Source of the DNA: JBECKR01 sp040235415
Lineage (GTDB): Bacteria > Acidobacteriota > Polarisedimenticolia > Polarisedimenticolales > Polarisedimenticolaceae
Length of the DNA: 10,993 bases
NCBI GenBank assembly: GCA_040235415.1
Contig: JBECKR010000390.1
Span: forward strand, 1 to 10,993
Direction: 5' to 3'
Shown: positions 1 through 7,070 of the stretch, in pieces
Numbering within the stretch: position 1 is the stretch's first letter
How the letters are laid out: each line of letters begins with the position of its first letter
Position numbers and translations under genes: made by a program
Notes under the pieces: model-generated
The model's database searches: none
Seen by the model: only the letters and a program-made list of their open reading frames with translations
Told to the model about the DNA's origin: nothing

Positions 1-189
1 CCTCTGGGATCCTGCGTCGCCTGCCAGGCGGCGCACGTCCAGGTCCAGATGCCCGATGCGCCGGCGGTCGCGCCGGCGGTCGCGCCCGCCCTGCGGCTGC
101 GCGCGGCCGATTCCGAAGCTCCCTGCACCGCGCTTCGGCGTGACGCCGCCTGCCGCGCCCCGCCCGTCTCCTCCTCCCCGTCGGCCTGA
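1..189 (+). CDS. C-terminal fragment of an unrecognised small protein
   Basis: The frame beginning at base 1 is open from the window edge to a TGA at 187-189, giving 62 residues of a gene that starts upstream. The peptide opens with a CVACQAAH stretch, contains the repeat APAVAPAVAPAL and ends with an Ala/Pro/Ser-rich tail (RAPPVSSSPSA). The closely spaced cysteine pair and the RAPP-type end recall short, poorly characterised proteins of the DUF2946 kind that often sit beside metal-uptake genes, but that is a resemblance only. A competing frame (from 56) also stays open here, because stop codons are rare at this GC content. That frame is Arg-rich and looks spurious. The link to the downstream metal genes is inferred from orientation alone. 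Confidence 0.4.
   Translation, partial: PLGSCVACQAAHVQVQMPDAPAVAPAVAPALRLRAADSEAPCTALRRDAACRAPPVSSSPSA
58..81 (+). repeat. 12-bp perfect tandem duplication
   Basis: The unit GCGCCGGCGGTC occurs twice back to back (58-69 and 70-81), and a diverged third start follows at 82. The period is a multiple of three, and in the frame of the preceding partial gene it encodes APAV-APAV-APAL. This mildly supports that frame as the coding one. Confidence 0.7.
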
Positions 190-355
190 GTCCGGGGCCG
201 CTCGCGCGACGGCCGTCGTCCGGCCGTCCGCGACCCCGGCTCGATCCCCATTCCGACGTCCGGTTTCCGCGGCCCTCTCGGCCGCGCGCGACGCCCGGGT
301 CGGGAGAGGGGGAAGCGGTGCAGTCGTCGTTTCGGGAATCACCGCGGAGGAGACC
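190..355. other. Intergenic region ahead of the metal-uptake operon
   Basis: This 166-base gap presumably holds the promoter of the porin/binding-protein/permease operon. I cannot identify a convincing -10/-35 pair or an AT-rich Zur- or DtxR-like operator. Visible structure is limited to a 10-bp palindrome (GACGGCCGTC, near 210-220) and a 7-bp inverted repeat (CCCTCTC at 273-279 with GAGAGGG at 304-310, 24-base loop). Neither has a T-run, so a terminator for the upstream gene is not supported. Confidence 0.35.
346..350 (+). promoter_or_regulatory. Ribosome binding site fixing the porin start
   Basis: GGAGG lies five bases before the ATG at 356. It picks that ATG over a start about 300 bases upstream in the same open frame, which would add a 100-residue Arg/Pro-rich stretch with no protein-like character. 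A signal peptide begins right after this ATG. Confidence 0.8.
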
Positions 356-1684
356 ATGCGGAAACTCGGCATCGGAATTCGCACGACGGCCTGGATCCTG
401 ACCGTGCTCGTCGCGGCCGGCACCGCCGGCACGTACGCCGCGCAGCATCAGGCCGAAGCAGCCGAGAACGAGACGGAGGCGCCCACGCAGCAGGAGTCGA
501 CCATCGAGGCCCTGAAGCGGCAGGTGGACTCGCTGCAGAACCAGCTCGAGGAGGTTCGGCGCCAGCTTCAGGCCCTGCAAGCCCAACAGGAAGAGGCGCA
601 GCGGAAGACCGAGCAGGAGCGCTTGAAGCAGGCCGCGGCCGCGGCGGCGGCCGCGGCGGCGCAGGGTGGGGAGACGGAGGGGGTAAAGACCGGCACCAGC
701 TTCGTCTCCGGCACGCGGATGCAGCCGCAGCTCAACCCCGAGATCTCCGTCACGGGGAACATGTTCGGCATCGCCGGGAACCACGAGAACGAGCGCGCCT
801 CGATCGGGGAATGGGAGGTGGACGTGCAGTCGTACCTCGACCCGTTCTCCCGCATGCACCTGGTTCTCGCGAAGCCGGAGGGGGAGAGTCTGGACATCGA
901 GGAGGGGTACGTCACCTGGCTGAACCTGCGCGGCGGCATCACGCTGACCCTCGGAAGGAAACGGCAGCAGTTCGGCGTCCTGAACCGCTGGCACCCCCAC
1001 GCCTACGACCAGGCGGACGCGCCCTTGGTCCTGCAGGAGAGCTTCGGCGAAGAAGGCCTGAAGGGAACCGGCGTTTCGCTCGACTGGCTCATGCCGCAGC
1101 TGTGGGCGGACACCAACGAGCTGACCGTGGAGGTCATGAACGGCGACAACGAGGTCGCGTTCGCCGGCGAGGACTGGCAGCATCCGAGCTTCCTGGCGCG
1201 TCTGAAGTCCTACTGGGATCTCGGTTCGGACAGCTACCTCGAGATCGGCTTGAACGGGCTGCACGGCAAGGCCGACCCCGACGGGCGTCTCGACCACGAC
1301 TTCCAGGCGGTCGACTTCACCTACAACTGGTATCCGGCGGGACGGGAGCTGTACCGCGACTTCACGCTGCGCGGCATGGTGCTTCGCTCCGTGCTGGACC
1401 GGGAGGCGATGTCCGCCCGTACGGCCTGGGGCGGCTACGTCTACGGCCAGTTCAAGTTCACGCCGCACTGGATCACCGGACTCAGGTTCGACCGCGTGGA
1501 CGACCAGCGGGAAGACGCGCATCACTACTGGGGCGTCTCGCCCTACGTCACCTTCTGGCAGTCGGAGTTCGTCCGGCTGCGCGCCCAGGGCTCCTACCGG
1601 AACGACAACCTGTTCGGCGTGGACCGCCGTCTGCTGCTGCAGCTCACGGTGGCCGCCGGACCGCACAAGCACGAAACGTACTGA
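356..1684 (+). CDS. Outer-membrane beta-barrel porin with N-terminal coiled coil, likely metal-linked
   Basis: A 442-residue protein likely to form an outer-membrane channel feeding the periplasmic metal-binding protein encoded next. Residues 1-29 form a signal peptide: KLGIGIR, a hydrophobic core TAWILTVLVAAG, then AA sites before QHQAE. Residues about 46-92 are a Gln/Glu/Leu/Arg-rich heptad region (coiled coil, probably trimerising), followed by a run of ten alanines (93-102). From about 115 to the end the alternating polar/aromatic pattern of beta-strands is clear, for example EVDVQSYLDP, GITLTLGRKRQQFGVL and GYVYGQFKFTP. The protein ends in Tyr, as barrels recognised by the BAM machinery often do. 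There is no TonB box or plug domain, so it is not a TonB-dependent receptor. The layout (signal, coiled coil, 14-18 strand barrel) resembles DcaP/OprP-like porins. Substrate is inferred only from the neighbouring genes, which follow after 23 bases. Confidence 0.82.
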   Translation: MRKLGIGIRTTAWILTVLVAAGTAGTYAAQHQAEAAENETEAPTQQESTIEALKRQVDSLQNQLEEVRRQLQALQAQQEEAQRKTEQERLKQAAAAAAAAAAQGGETEGVKTGTSFVSGTRMQPQLNPEISVTGNMFGIAGNHENERASIGEWEVDVQSYLDPFSRMHLVLAKPEGESLDIEEGYVTWLNLRGGITLTLGRKRQQFGVLNRWHPHAYDQADAPLVLQESFGEEGLKGTGVSLDWLMPQLWADTNELTVEVMNGDNEVAFAGEDWQHPSFLARLKSYWDLGSDSYLEIGLNGLHGKADPDGRLDHDFQAVDFTYNWYPAGRELYRDFTLRGMVLRSVLDREAMSARTAWGGYVYGQFKFTPHWITGLRFDRVDDQREDAHHYWGVSPYVTFWQSEFVRLRAQGSYRNDNLFGVDRRLLLQLTVAAGPHKHETY

Positions 1685-1707
1685 GGAAGAGGCAAAGGGG
1701 ACAAGCC

Positions 1708-2736
1708 ATGAATCTGCAAACCGCTTTCGTCACGACCATCCTCCTCCTCGGGGCGGTCGCTCCGGCACCCGCGGCAGCCCCCTTGAAGGTCGTCACGACC
1801 TTGCAGGACTACGCCGCCATCGCGCGCGAGATCGGCGGGGACCGGATCGAGGCGCAGGCCATCGTCGCCGGCAACTCCGACCCGCACTTCATCAAGCCGA
1901 AGCCCTCGTACGCCCTGATGCTGCGCGACGCGGACCTGTTCGTCAGTACGGGGTTGGATCTCGAGCTGTGGGCGCCGGTTCTGGTGAACAAGTCCGGAAA
2001 CCGCCGCATCGTCGACGGTGCGTCAGGGTATGTCGCGGCGGCCCAAGGCGTGACGCTCCTGCAGAAGCCGAAGTCCCTGGACCGCTCCGGCGGCGACATC
2101 CACATCTACGGGAACCCCCACATCCAGACGTCGCCGCTGAACGCCAAGGTCATCGCCCGCAACATCACGACGGGCCTGTGCAAGGTGGACCCCGACGGTT
2201 GCCCGACCTACCGGGAGCGCCTGGCCGACTTCGACGACCGGATCTCCCGCCGGCTGTACGGAGACCGCTTGGTGCAGCTGCTGGGGCCGGAGACGCTCGA
2301 CCCGCTGGCGGCGTCCGGGCGCCTGATCCCGTTCTTGGAGCAGCAAGGGATCGTCGACCAGCTCGGGGGGTGGCTCGAGCAGGCGATGCCGTTCCGCGAC
2401 CGCACGATCATCTGCTACCACGAGAACTGGGTGTACTTCACCACGCTGTTCGGCCTGAACGTGGCGGACTACGTGGAGCCGAAGCCGGGGATCCCGCCCA
2501 CGGCGCGCCACGTGGCGGACCTGATCGAGCGTATCCCCCGCGAGAAGATCCGCGTCCTGCTGGCCGCCAACTACTTCGAGCAACGCAAGCCGCAGCTGAT
2601 CGCCGACCGCACCGGGATCATCCCGGTGATCGTCCCGACGTCGGTGAAGGGCGAGCCGGGGATCGACACGTATTTCGACCTCATGGACAGCTGGGTCAGC
2701 CGGCTCCGGGACGCGTTCGCCGGGGCGGGGGATTGA
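1708..2736 (+). CDS. Periplasmic metal-binding protein of an ABC importer (ZnuA/TroA family)
   Basis: A 342-residue cluster A-I solute-binding protein that should capture a divalent metal (zinc or manganese) and deliver it to the permease encoded next. Residues 1-24 are a classical signal peptide (ILLLGAVAPAPAAA, probable cleavage near 22-24) with no lipobox cysteine, so it is soluble rather than lipid-anchored. The mature protein starts with the family-typical LKVVTTLQDYAAIAREIGGD. Likely metal ligands by motif are H60 in SDPHF, H138 in GNPHI and H238 in CYHENWVYF. An acidic residue near D320 (GIDTYFDLMD) is a plausible fourth. Three histidines fit the zinc/TroA-like pattern better than the Glu-containing manganese sites. 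The His-rich loop of many ZnuA proteins is absent. The SD AAAGGGG (1694-1700) sits seven bases before the ATG. It lies in an operon, 23 bases after the porin and 28 before the permease. Confidence 0.92.
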   Translation: MNLQTAFVTTILLLGAVAPAPAAAPLKVVTTLQDYAAIAREIGGDRIEAQAIVAGNSDPHFIKPKPSYALMLRDADLFVSTGLDLELWAPVLVNKSGNRRIVDGASGYVAAAQGVTLLQKPKSLDRSGGDIHIYGNPHIQTSPLNAKVIARNITTGLCKVDPDGCPTYRERLADFDDRISRRLYGDRLVQLLGPETLDPLAASGRLIPFLEQQGIVDQLGGWLEQAMPFRDRTIICYHENWVYFTTLFGLNVADYVEPKPGIPPTARHVADLIERIPREKIRVLLAANYFEQRKPQLIADRTGIIPVIVPTSVKGEPGIDTYFDLMDSWVSRLRDAFAGAGD

Positions 2737-2752
2737 ACGTCGGGTCGAACGC

Positions 2753-2758
2753 AAGGAG
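2753..2758 (+). promoter_or_regulatory. Ribosome binding site deciding the permease start
   Basis: AAGGAG is followed by a GTG (2762) and immediately by an ATG (2765). Spacing to the GTG is only three bases and to the ATG six, so the ATG is preferred. The choice changes the protein by one residue. Confidence 0.7.
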
Positions 2759-2764
2759 ATCGTG

Positions 2765-3628
2765 ATGACCGAGATGCTCGCCTTCATGGCCGCTCCGTTC
2801 GCGGCATGTCTGGTGCTGGTGGGGATCCACGCCTACTTCGGGATCCACGTCATCGAGCGCCGCGTACTGTTCGTCGACCTCGCCGTGGCGCAGTTCGCGG
2901 CTCTGGGAGCCGTGGTGGGATTCGCCAACGGCCATCATCCCGGCGGGCTCGGCTCGACGCTCTACAGCATGGGTTTCGCCTCGCTCGCCGCGGCGCTGTT
3001 CGCAGTGACCCGCATGCGCCACGAGAAGCTCCCGCAGGAGGCCATCATCGGGATCACGTTCGTGGTCGCCTCCGCGTCCGCGATCCTGGTGGCGGACCGG
3101 GCGCCGGAGGGCGCGGAGCACATCAAGGAGACGTTGGCCGGAACCCTCCTGTGGGTGACCTGGCCCACGGTGATCAAGGATCTGATCATCTACGCCGCGG
3201 TGGGCTTGTTCCACTGGCTGGCGCGCAAGCGGTTCCTGCTGATCACCACGGCCCCCGAGGAAGCGTACCGGCGCGGCTGGTGGGTTCGCTGGTGGGACTT
3301 CCTGTTCTACCTCTCGTTCGGGATCATCATCACGTTCTCGGTGGAGATCGGCGGAATCCTCATGGTGTTCAGCTACCTGGTGATCCCGGCGTGCATCGCC
3401 ATCCTGCTGGCCCGAGGGATGGGGGCGCGGCTGATCCTCGGCTGGGTCATCGGCTGGCTGGGCTCGGCTCTGGGCCTCGTCGCCTCGTACGGGTGGGATT
3501 TCCCCACCGGCCCCGCCATCGTGGTGGTCCTCGGCATGATGCTGGCGGCTACCTGGATCGTGGACGTCGTGGGCCTGAACGGCAGGCGTCGCGTCCGGTT
3601 GGAGGCGGCGCGCGAGCCGCAGACCTAG
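2765..3628 (+). CDS. ABC-3 family metal importer permease (ZnuB/TroC-like)
   Basis: A 287-residue inner-membrane protein that would form the transmembrane channel of the importer served by the preceding binding protein. About eight to nine hydrophobic segments are visible: near 8-28, 36-54, 62-82, 92-111, 138-158, 179-200, 203-217, 223-243 and 249-268. Family features include the HVIERRVLFVDLAVAQFAALGAVVGF segment type at 28-53, the acidic GAEHIKETLAGTLLWV segment (116-131), and the hydrophobic GGILMVFSYLVIPA block (197-209) typical of ABC-3 permeases. APEEAYRRGW (163-171) is a cytoplasmic loop likely to meet the ATPase. Length is normal and the gene looks intact, ending in a charged tail (GRRRVRLEAAREPQT). 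No ATPase gene adjoins it: the next gene is convergent and unrelated, so the energising subunit must be encoded elsewhere or upstream of the window. Confidence 0.9.
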   Translation: MTEMLAFMAAPFAACLVLVGIHAYFGIHVIERRVLFVDLAVAQFAALGAVVGFANGHHPGGLGSTLYSMGFASLAAALFAVTRMRHEKLPQEAIIGITFVVASASAILVADRAPEGAEHIKETLAGTLLWVTWPTVIKDLIIYAAVGLFHWLARKRFLLITTAPEEAYRRGWWVRWWDFLFYLSFGIIITFSVEIGGILMVFSYLVIPACIAILLARGMGARLILGWVIGWLGSALGLVASYGWDFPTGPAIVVVLGMMLAATWIVDVVGLNGRRRVRLEAAREPQT

Positions 3629-3665
3629 GTTCGCGACGCGAGATCCGCGAGGAACGTCGCCGTCC

Positions 3666-4172
3666 TCAGAGGGTCGTCCAGATGCGCCGGGCGATGCGCC
3701 AGTCGCCGTCGCGGCCGCGGCGGACGATCATCAGAAAGACGCTTCGGGTCCGCTGGCGCTCGGCGGCGCCGCCGTCGCGCTGGAGCGTGAACTCGAGGTC
3801 GGCGTGGCCGCGGACGTACGCCATCGAGCCGCTGCCGTCGATCTCGTCGATCGTGCTGGTGTAGGAATTCACCGTGGTCCGGGGCCCCGAGGCCGGCCAC
3901 CAGAACGCCTCGACGGCGCTCCGGCCGGCGATCGGCTCGGTGCCGGACGGGATCAGCACCGGGTCCTCGGTGAGGGTCGCCATGACCGCGTTGCGATCGT
4001 TGGCGAGCCAAGCCGCGACGTACTCGTAGGCGATTCCTCGAATCTCGGCGAGGTCCTTGCGGCCGAGATCGCACGACGGTCGCGACGCGCATCCCGCCGC
4101 GACGAGCGTGGCCGCCGCCACGAGCCCCAACGCCACCGCGCCTTGAAGCCGTCCGTCCGGGATCCGCGCCAT
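3666..4172 (-). CDS. SnoaL/NTF2-like (DUF4440-type) small lipoprotein
   Basis: A 168-residue protein. Residues 1-27 are a lipoprotein signal (hydrophobic GAVALGLVAAATLVAAG) ending at C28 in LVAAGC, a slightly weak lipobox because the -3 residue is Ala. A second cysteine follows at 34. The mature part fits the SnoaL/NTF2-like cone fold: an opening helix (EIRGIAYEYVAAWLANDRNAV, 43-63), then TLTEDPVLIPSGTEPIAGRSAVEAFW (67-91), then antiparallel strands with SYTSTIDEI, MAYVRGHADLEFTL and RTRSVFLMIVRR, closing with GDWRIARRIWTTL. These folds bind small ligands or act as enzymes. No catalytic set can be named here, so the function is unknown. The start at 4172 is chosen from GGAGGA (4182-4177) four bases ahead and from the signal peptide; an upstream ATG at 4304 would add 44 unlikely residues. 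Convergent with the permease (37-base gap) and divergent from the UvrA-like gene. Confidence 0.82.
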   Translation of the reverse strand: MARIPDGRLQGAVALGLVAAATLVAAGCASRPSCDLGRKDLAEIRGIAYEYVAAWLANDRNAVMATLTEDPVLIPSGTEPIAGRSAVEAFWWPASGPRTTVNSYTSTIDEIDGSGSMAYVRGHADLEFTLQRDGGAAERQRTRSVFLMIVRRGRDGDWRIARRIWTTL

Positions 4173-4176
4173 GGTG

Positions 4177-4182
4177 TCCTCC
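4177..4182 (-). promoter_or_regulatory. Ribosome binding site fixing the lipoprotein start
   Basis: Read on the minus strand, GGAGGA lies four bases before the ATG at 4172. This places the start directly before the signal peptide rather than 132 bases upstream in the same frame. Confidence 0.75.
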
Positions 4183-4241
4183 GTCACCGGTGCCCCGCGA
4201 CGATCGCGGGACGCGACCCATGGTACCCGGTTCGCCGGCCA

Positions 4242-4258
4242 CGGGTCGCGGCGACCCG
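4242..4258. promoter_or_regulatory. Perfect 7-bp inverted repeat in a divergent intergenic region
   Basis: CGGGTCG (4242-4248) and CGACCCG (4252-4258) are separated by three bases. The repeat sits between the divergent starts of the lipoprotein gene (4172) and the UvrA-like gene (4313). It could be an operator or simply a hairpin. There is no T-run for a terminator, and in GC-rich DNA such repeats arise by chance fairly often. Confidence 0.3.
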
Positions 4259-4312
4259 CCTCCCGGGGACGGTGCGCTATGCTGAGCGGTTCGCGGCGGA
4301 GCACGAGTCGAA

Positions 4313-7066
4313 ATGGGCGGCGTCTACAGGAGGAAGCGGGGCGGGAGCGGCCGGGAGGCGGCCGGGCGGGAGGCGATCCGTCTCGAGGGGGTCCGGGTCC
4401 ACAACCTCAAGGGGATCACCGTCGAGATCCCGCGCGGTCGGATCACCGCGATCTCCGGGGTTTCCGGCTCGGGGAAGTCGTCGCTCGCGTTCGACACGCT
4501 GTACGCCGAGGGCCGCCGCCGCTACGTCGAGTGCCTGTCGACCTACATGCAGCAGTTCCTCGAGCGCATGCCGCGCCCCGACGTCGACGCGATCGGCACG
4601 CTCCCGCCCGCGATCGCGCTCGAGCGCGCGGTCCCCGCCGCCCAGGCGCGCTCGACCGTCGGCAGCATCACCGAGATCCACGACTACCTGCGGCTGCTGT
4701 TCGCGCGCGTCGGACGGATGCGCTGCGTATCGTGCGGGCGTGCGGTCACCGAGGACGCCCCCGGCGACGTCGCCGCGAAGCTCGTGGCGGCCGGCGGGCG
4801 CGCGATGGTGACCTTCGAGGCGGACCCGTCGTCCGGGCCCGCGCGCTTTCGCGCGCTCCGGACCGAGCTCGTTCGCGACGGCTTCGTGCGCTTGTGGCGC
4901 GACGGAGGAACCGTCGCGCTCGACTCCGCGCCGTTCGTCCCGGGAGCGGTCGAGGTCGTGGTGGATCGCCTGGCGCTCGAGGCCGGCCGCCGTGCGCGGA
5001 TCGCCGAGGCCGTCGAGACCGCCTACCGCTTCGGACACGGGCGCTGCGCGGTGCGGCTTGCGGACGGCTCCGCGCGGAGGTTCTCACGCCGGCTGCACTG
5101 CCCGGACTGCGACCGCGAGTACCGCAGGCCCGAGCCCAAGATGTTCTCCCCGAACTCGCCCCTGGGAGCCTGCGCGGACTGCCAGGGCTTCGGCCGGAGC
5201 ATCGGACCGGACCTCGATCGCATCGTCCCGGACGACGGCAAGACCCTCGCCGAACGCCCGATCGACCCGTGGAACAAGCCCGCGTACCGGGAGGCGTACG
5301 ACGACCTCCGGCGGGCCGGGCGCGCCGTCGGGCTCGACTGGCACGTCCCGTACCGCGAGCTTCCGGCGGCCCATCGCGACCTCATCGAGCGCGGCGGGCA
5401 CGGGTTCTACGGCATCGGCGGGTTCTTCGAGTGGCTCGAGCGCAGGACCTACAAGGTCCACGTGCGCGTCTTCCTCGCGCGCTATCGGGCGTACCGGCCG
5501 TGCACCGCGTGCGGCGGCGCGAAGCTCCGGCCGGAGGCGCTCGCGGTCCGCGTCGCGGACCGGCAAATCGCGGAGGCGGCGGCGATCCCGGTGGGGGAGC
5601 TGCTCGGCTGGGTGCGGGGGCTTCCGCTCGACGGTCAAGCACGGGTCGTCGCCGCGCCGATCCTGCGGGAGCTCGAGAACCGGTTGGCGTTCCTCGACGA
5701 GGTCGGCCTCGGGTACCTGACGCTCGAGCGGCCGTCGCGGACGCTGTCGGGCGGCGAGGCGCAGCGCATCCAGCTGGCGCGCGCGATCGGATCCGGTCTC
5801 GTGGCGACGCTCTACGTCCTCGACGAGCCTTCGGTGGGGTTGCATCCGGCCGACGTCGATCGTCTGCTGCGCGTGCTCCGGAGGCTGCGCGACCTGGGAA
5901 ACACCGTCGTCGTCGTCGAGCACGACCCGCGGGTGCTCCGCCACGCCGACTGGCTCGTGGATCTCGGCCCGGGGGCGGGGGCGGAGGGTGGAGAGGTGCT
6001 GTACCAGGGTCCGGTCGAGGGGGTCTTCTCGGTCGCGGGGTCGCCCACGGGAGACTACCTCTCGGGGCGGTATGCGGTGGCGCCGCCCGAGCCCGGCGCC
6101 GCGCCGGGCCGCGACGGATGGATCGAGATCGCGGGGGCGACGATCCACAACCTGCGGGACGTCACCGCGCGGTTCCCGAAGCGGGCGATGTCGGTCGTGA
6201 CGGGGGTGTCGGGCTCGGGGAAGTCGAGCCTGGTCCACGACACGCTTCACGGAGCGCTGGCGAAGGCGATCGGGGGGCCGCGGCTCGATGCCGGCCCGTA
6301 CCGGTCGCTCACCGGCCATGACGGCATCGCGGGCGTCGAGCTCGTCGACCAGTCGCCGATCGGGCGCAGCCCCCGAAGCAATCCGGTCACGTACGTCAAG
6401 GCGTTCGACGGCATCCGGAAGCGGTTCGCCGCAACGCCGGCGGCCCGCGCTCGAGGGCTCAAGCCGGGCTACTTCTCGTTCAACGTCGCGGGCGGGCGGT
6501 GCGAGGTCTGCGAGGGCGCGGGGGCGGTCATGGTCGAGATGCACTTCCTGCCGGACATGATGGTTCCGTGCGAGGCGTGCGGAGGCTCGCGGTACGGACC
6601 CGGGGCGCTCGAGGTCCGGGACCGCGGTCTGAACGTCGCCGAGGTTCTCGACCTGACCGTACGCCAAGCGCTCGCACGCTACCGCGAGGTGCCGGAGGTC
6701 GCGCGGCGGCTGCGCGTGCTGGAGGACATCGGGCTCGGCTACCTCCGGCTCGGGCAGCCGGCGCCGACGCTCTCGGGGGGAGAAGCGCAGCGGCTCAAGC
6801 TCGCGGCGCATCTCGGGCCGGCGCCGCGGGGCTCCCGCGTGTTCCTGCTGGACGAACCGACGACCGGACTGCATCTGCGCGACGTCGCGGTGCTCGTCGA
6901 CGTGCTCCGACGGCTCACTGCGGCCGGGCACACCGTCATCGTCATCGAGCATCACGCCGACGTCGTCCGCGCCGCGGATTGGATCGTCGAGCTCGGCCCC
7001 GGAGCCGGCGACGCCGGCGGCCGCGTCGTGTCGATGGGGACCAGGGTGTCAGACACCGGTGTCTGA
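4313..7066 (+). CDS. uvrA: UvrA-family twin-ABC ATPase (paralogue type), C-terminus replaced by repeat sequence
   Basis: A 917-residue protein of the UvrA family, whose best-known members are dimeric DNA-damage sensors that load UvrB in nucleotide excision repair. Motifs are complete: Walker A at 49-57 (GVSGSGKSS) and 631-639, signature LSGGEAQR at 478-485 and 820-827, Walker B LDEPS/LDEPT at 503-507 and 846-850. Cysteine pairs are C138/C141, C263/C266 with C287/C290, C397/C400, and C730/C733 with C753/C756. The DNA-binding zinc module (FSFNVAGGRC...VEMHFLPDMMVPC) is conserved. The middle part (FFEWLERRTYKVHVRVFLARYRAY, from about 371) differs from housekeeping UvrA and matches my memory of a separate UvrA paralogue group, so a role in general repair is uncertain. 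Residues 911-917 come from the left palindrome of the downstream element, which also gives the TGA; the usual 20-30 residue tail ending in an SHTxxFL-like motif is missing. Only a weak GGAG (4298-4301) precedes the ATG; the AGGAGG at 4328-4333 lies inside the gene. Confidence 0.9.
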   Translation: MGGVYRRKRGGSGREAAGREAIRLEGVRVHNLKGITVEIPRGRITAISGVSGSGKSSLAFDTLYAEGRRRYVECLSTYMQQFLERMPRPDVDAIGTLPPAIALERAVPAAQARSTVGSITEIHDYLRLLFARVGRMRCVSCGRAVTEDAPGDVAAKLVAAGGRAMVTFEADPSSGPARFRALRTELVRDGFVRLWRDGGTVALDSAPFVPGAVEVVVDRLALEAGRRARIAEAVETAYRFGHGRCAVRLADGSARRFSRRLHCPDCDREYRRPEPKMFSPNSPLGACADCQGFGRSIGPDLDRIVPDDGKTLAERPIDPWNKPAYREAYDDLRRAGRAVGLDWHVPYRELPAAHRDLIERGGHGFYGIGGFFEWLERRTYKVHVRVFLARYRAYRPCTACGGAKLRPEALAVRVADRQIAEAAAIPVGELLGWVRGLPLDGQARVVAAPILRELENRLAFLDEVGLGYLTLERPSRTLSGGEAQRIQLARAIGSGLVATLYVLDEPSVGLHPADVDRLLRVLRRLRDLGNTVVVVEHDPRVLRHADWLVDLGPGAGAEGGEVLYQGPVEGVFSVAGSPTGDYLSGRYAVAPPEPGAAPGRDGWIEIAGATIHNLRDVTARFPKRAMSVVTGVSGSGKSSLVHDTLHGALAKAIGGPRLDAGPYRSLTGHDGIAGVELVDQSPIGRSPRSNPVTYVKAFDGIRKRFAATPAARARGLKPGYFSFNVAGGRCEVCEGAGAVMVEMHFLPDMMVPCEACGGSRYGPGALEVRDRGLNVAEVLDLTVRQALARYREVPEVARRLRVLEDIGLGYLRLGQPAPTLSGGEAQRLKLAAHLGPAPRGSRVFLLDEPTTGLHLRDVAVLVDVLRRLTAAGHTVIVIEHHADVVRAADWIVELGPGAGDAGGRVVSMGTRVSDTGV

Positions 7067-7070
7067 CACC
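7045..7070. repeat. 26-bp perfect palindrome, left copy (REP-like)
   Basis: The sequence is GGTGTCAGACACC followed directly by its reverse complement GGTGTCTGACACC. Each half is itself a near-palindrome (GGTGTC/GACACC around a single central base), so the unit can fold as one long hairpin or two short ones. It overlaps the last codons and TGA (7064-7066) of the UvrA-like gene. Its last base is the first plus-strand base of the transposase stop triplet (7070-7072). An identical copy lies at 7847-7872. Confidence 0.95.

Noticed and set aside
56..355. A 100-residue N-terminal extension of the porin in the same open frame
   Set aside because: It is Arg/Pro-rich with no protein-like pattern, while an SD and a signal peptide mark the ATG at 356.
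811..1707. Long open stretch upstream of and in frame with the metal-binding protein
   Set aside because: It overlaps the porin in another frame, is Arg-rich, and ends where a clear SD, ATG and signal peptide begin at 1708.
3629..3665. Small inverted repeat between the convergent permease and lipoprotein genes as a bidirectional terminator
   Set aside because: The stem (TCGCG/CGCGA) has only one base between its arms and no T-run, so it is not supported.
5084..6955. A 623-codon minus-strand open frame opposite the UvrA-like gene
   Set aside because: Composition is Arg/Asp/Pro repeats typical of the antisense of a GC-rich gene. The plus-strand frame carries all the UvrA motifs.
7045..7070. 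The left palindrome as a rho-independent terminator for the UvrA-like gene
   Set aside because: No T-run follows on either strand and the repeat is part of a mobile element. It may still slow transcription, but that is not shown.
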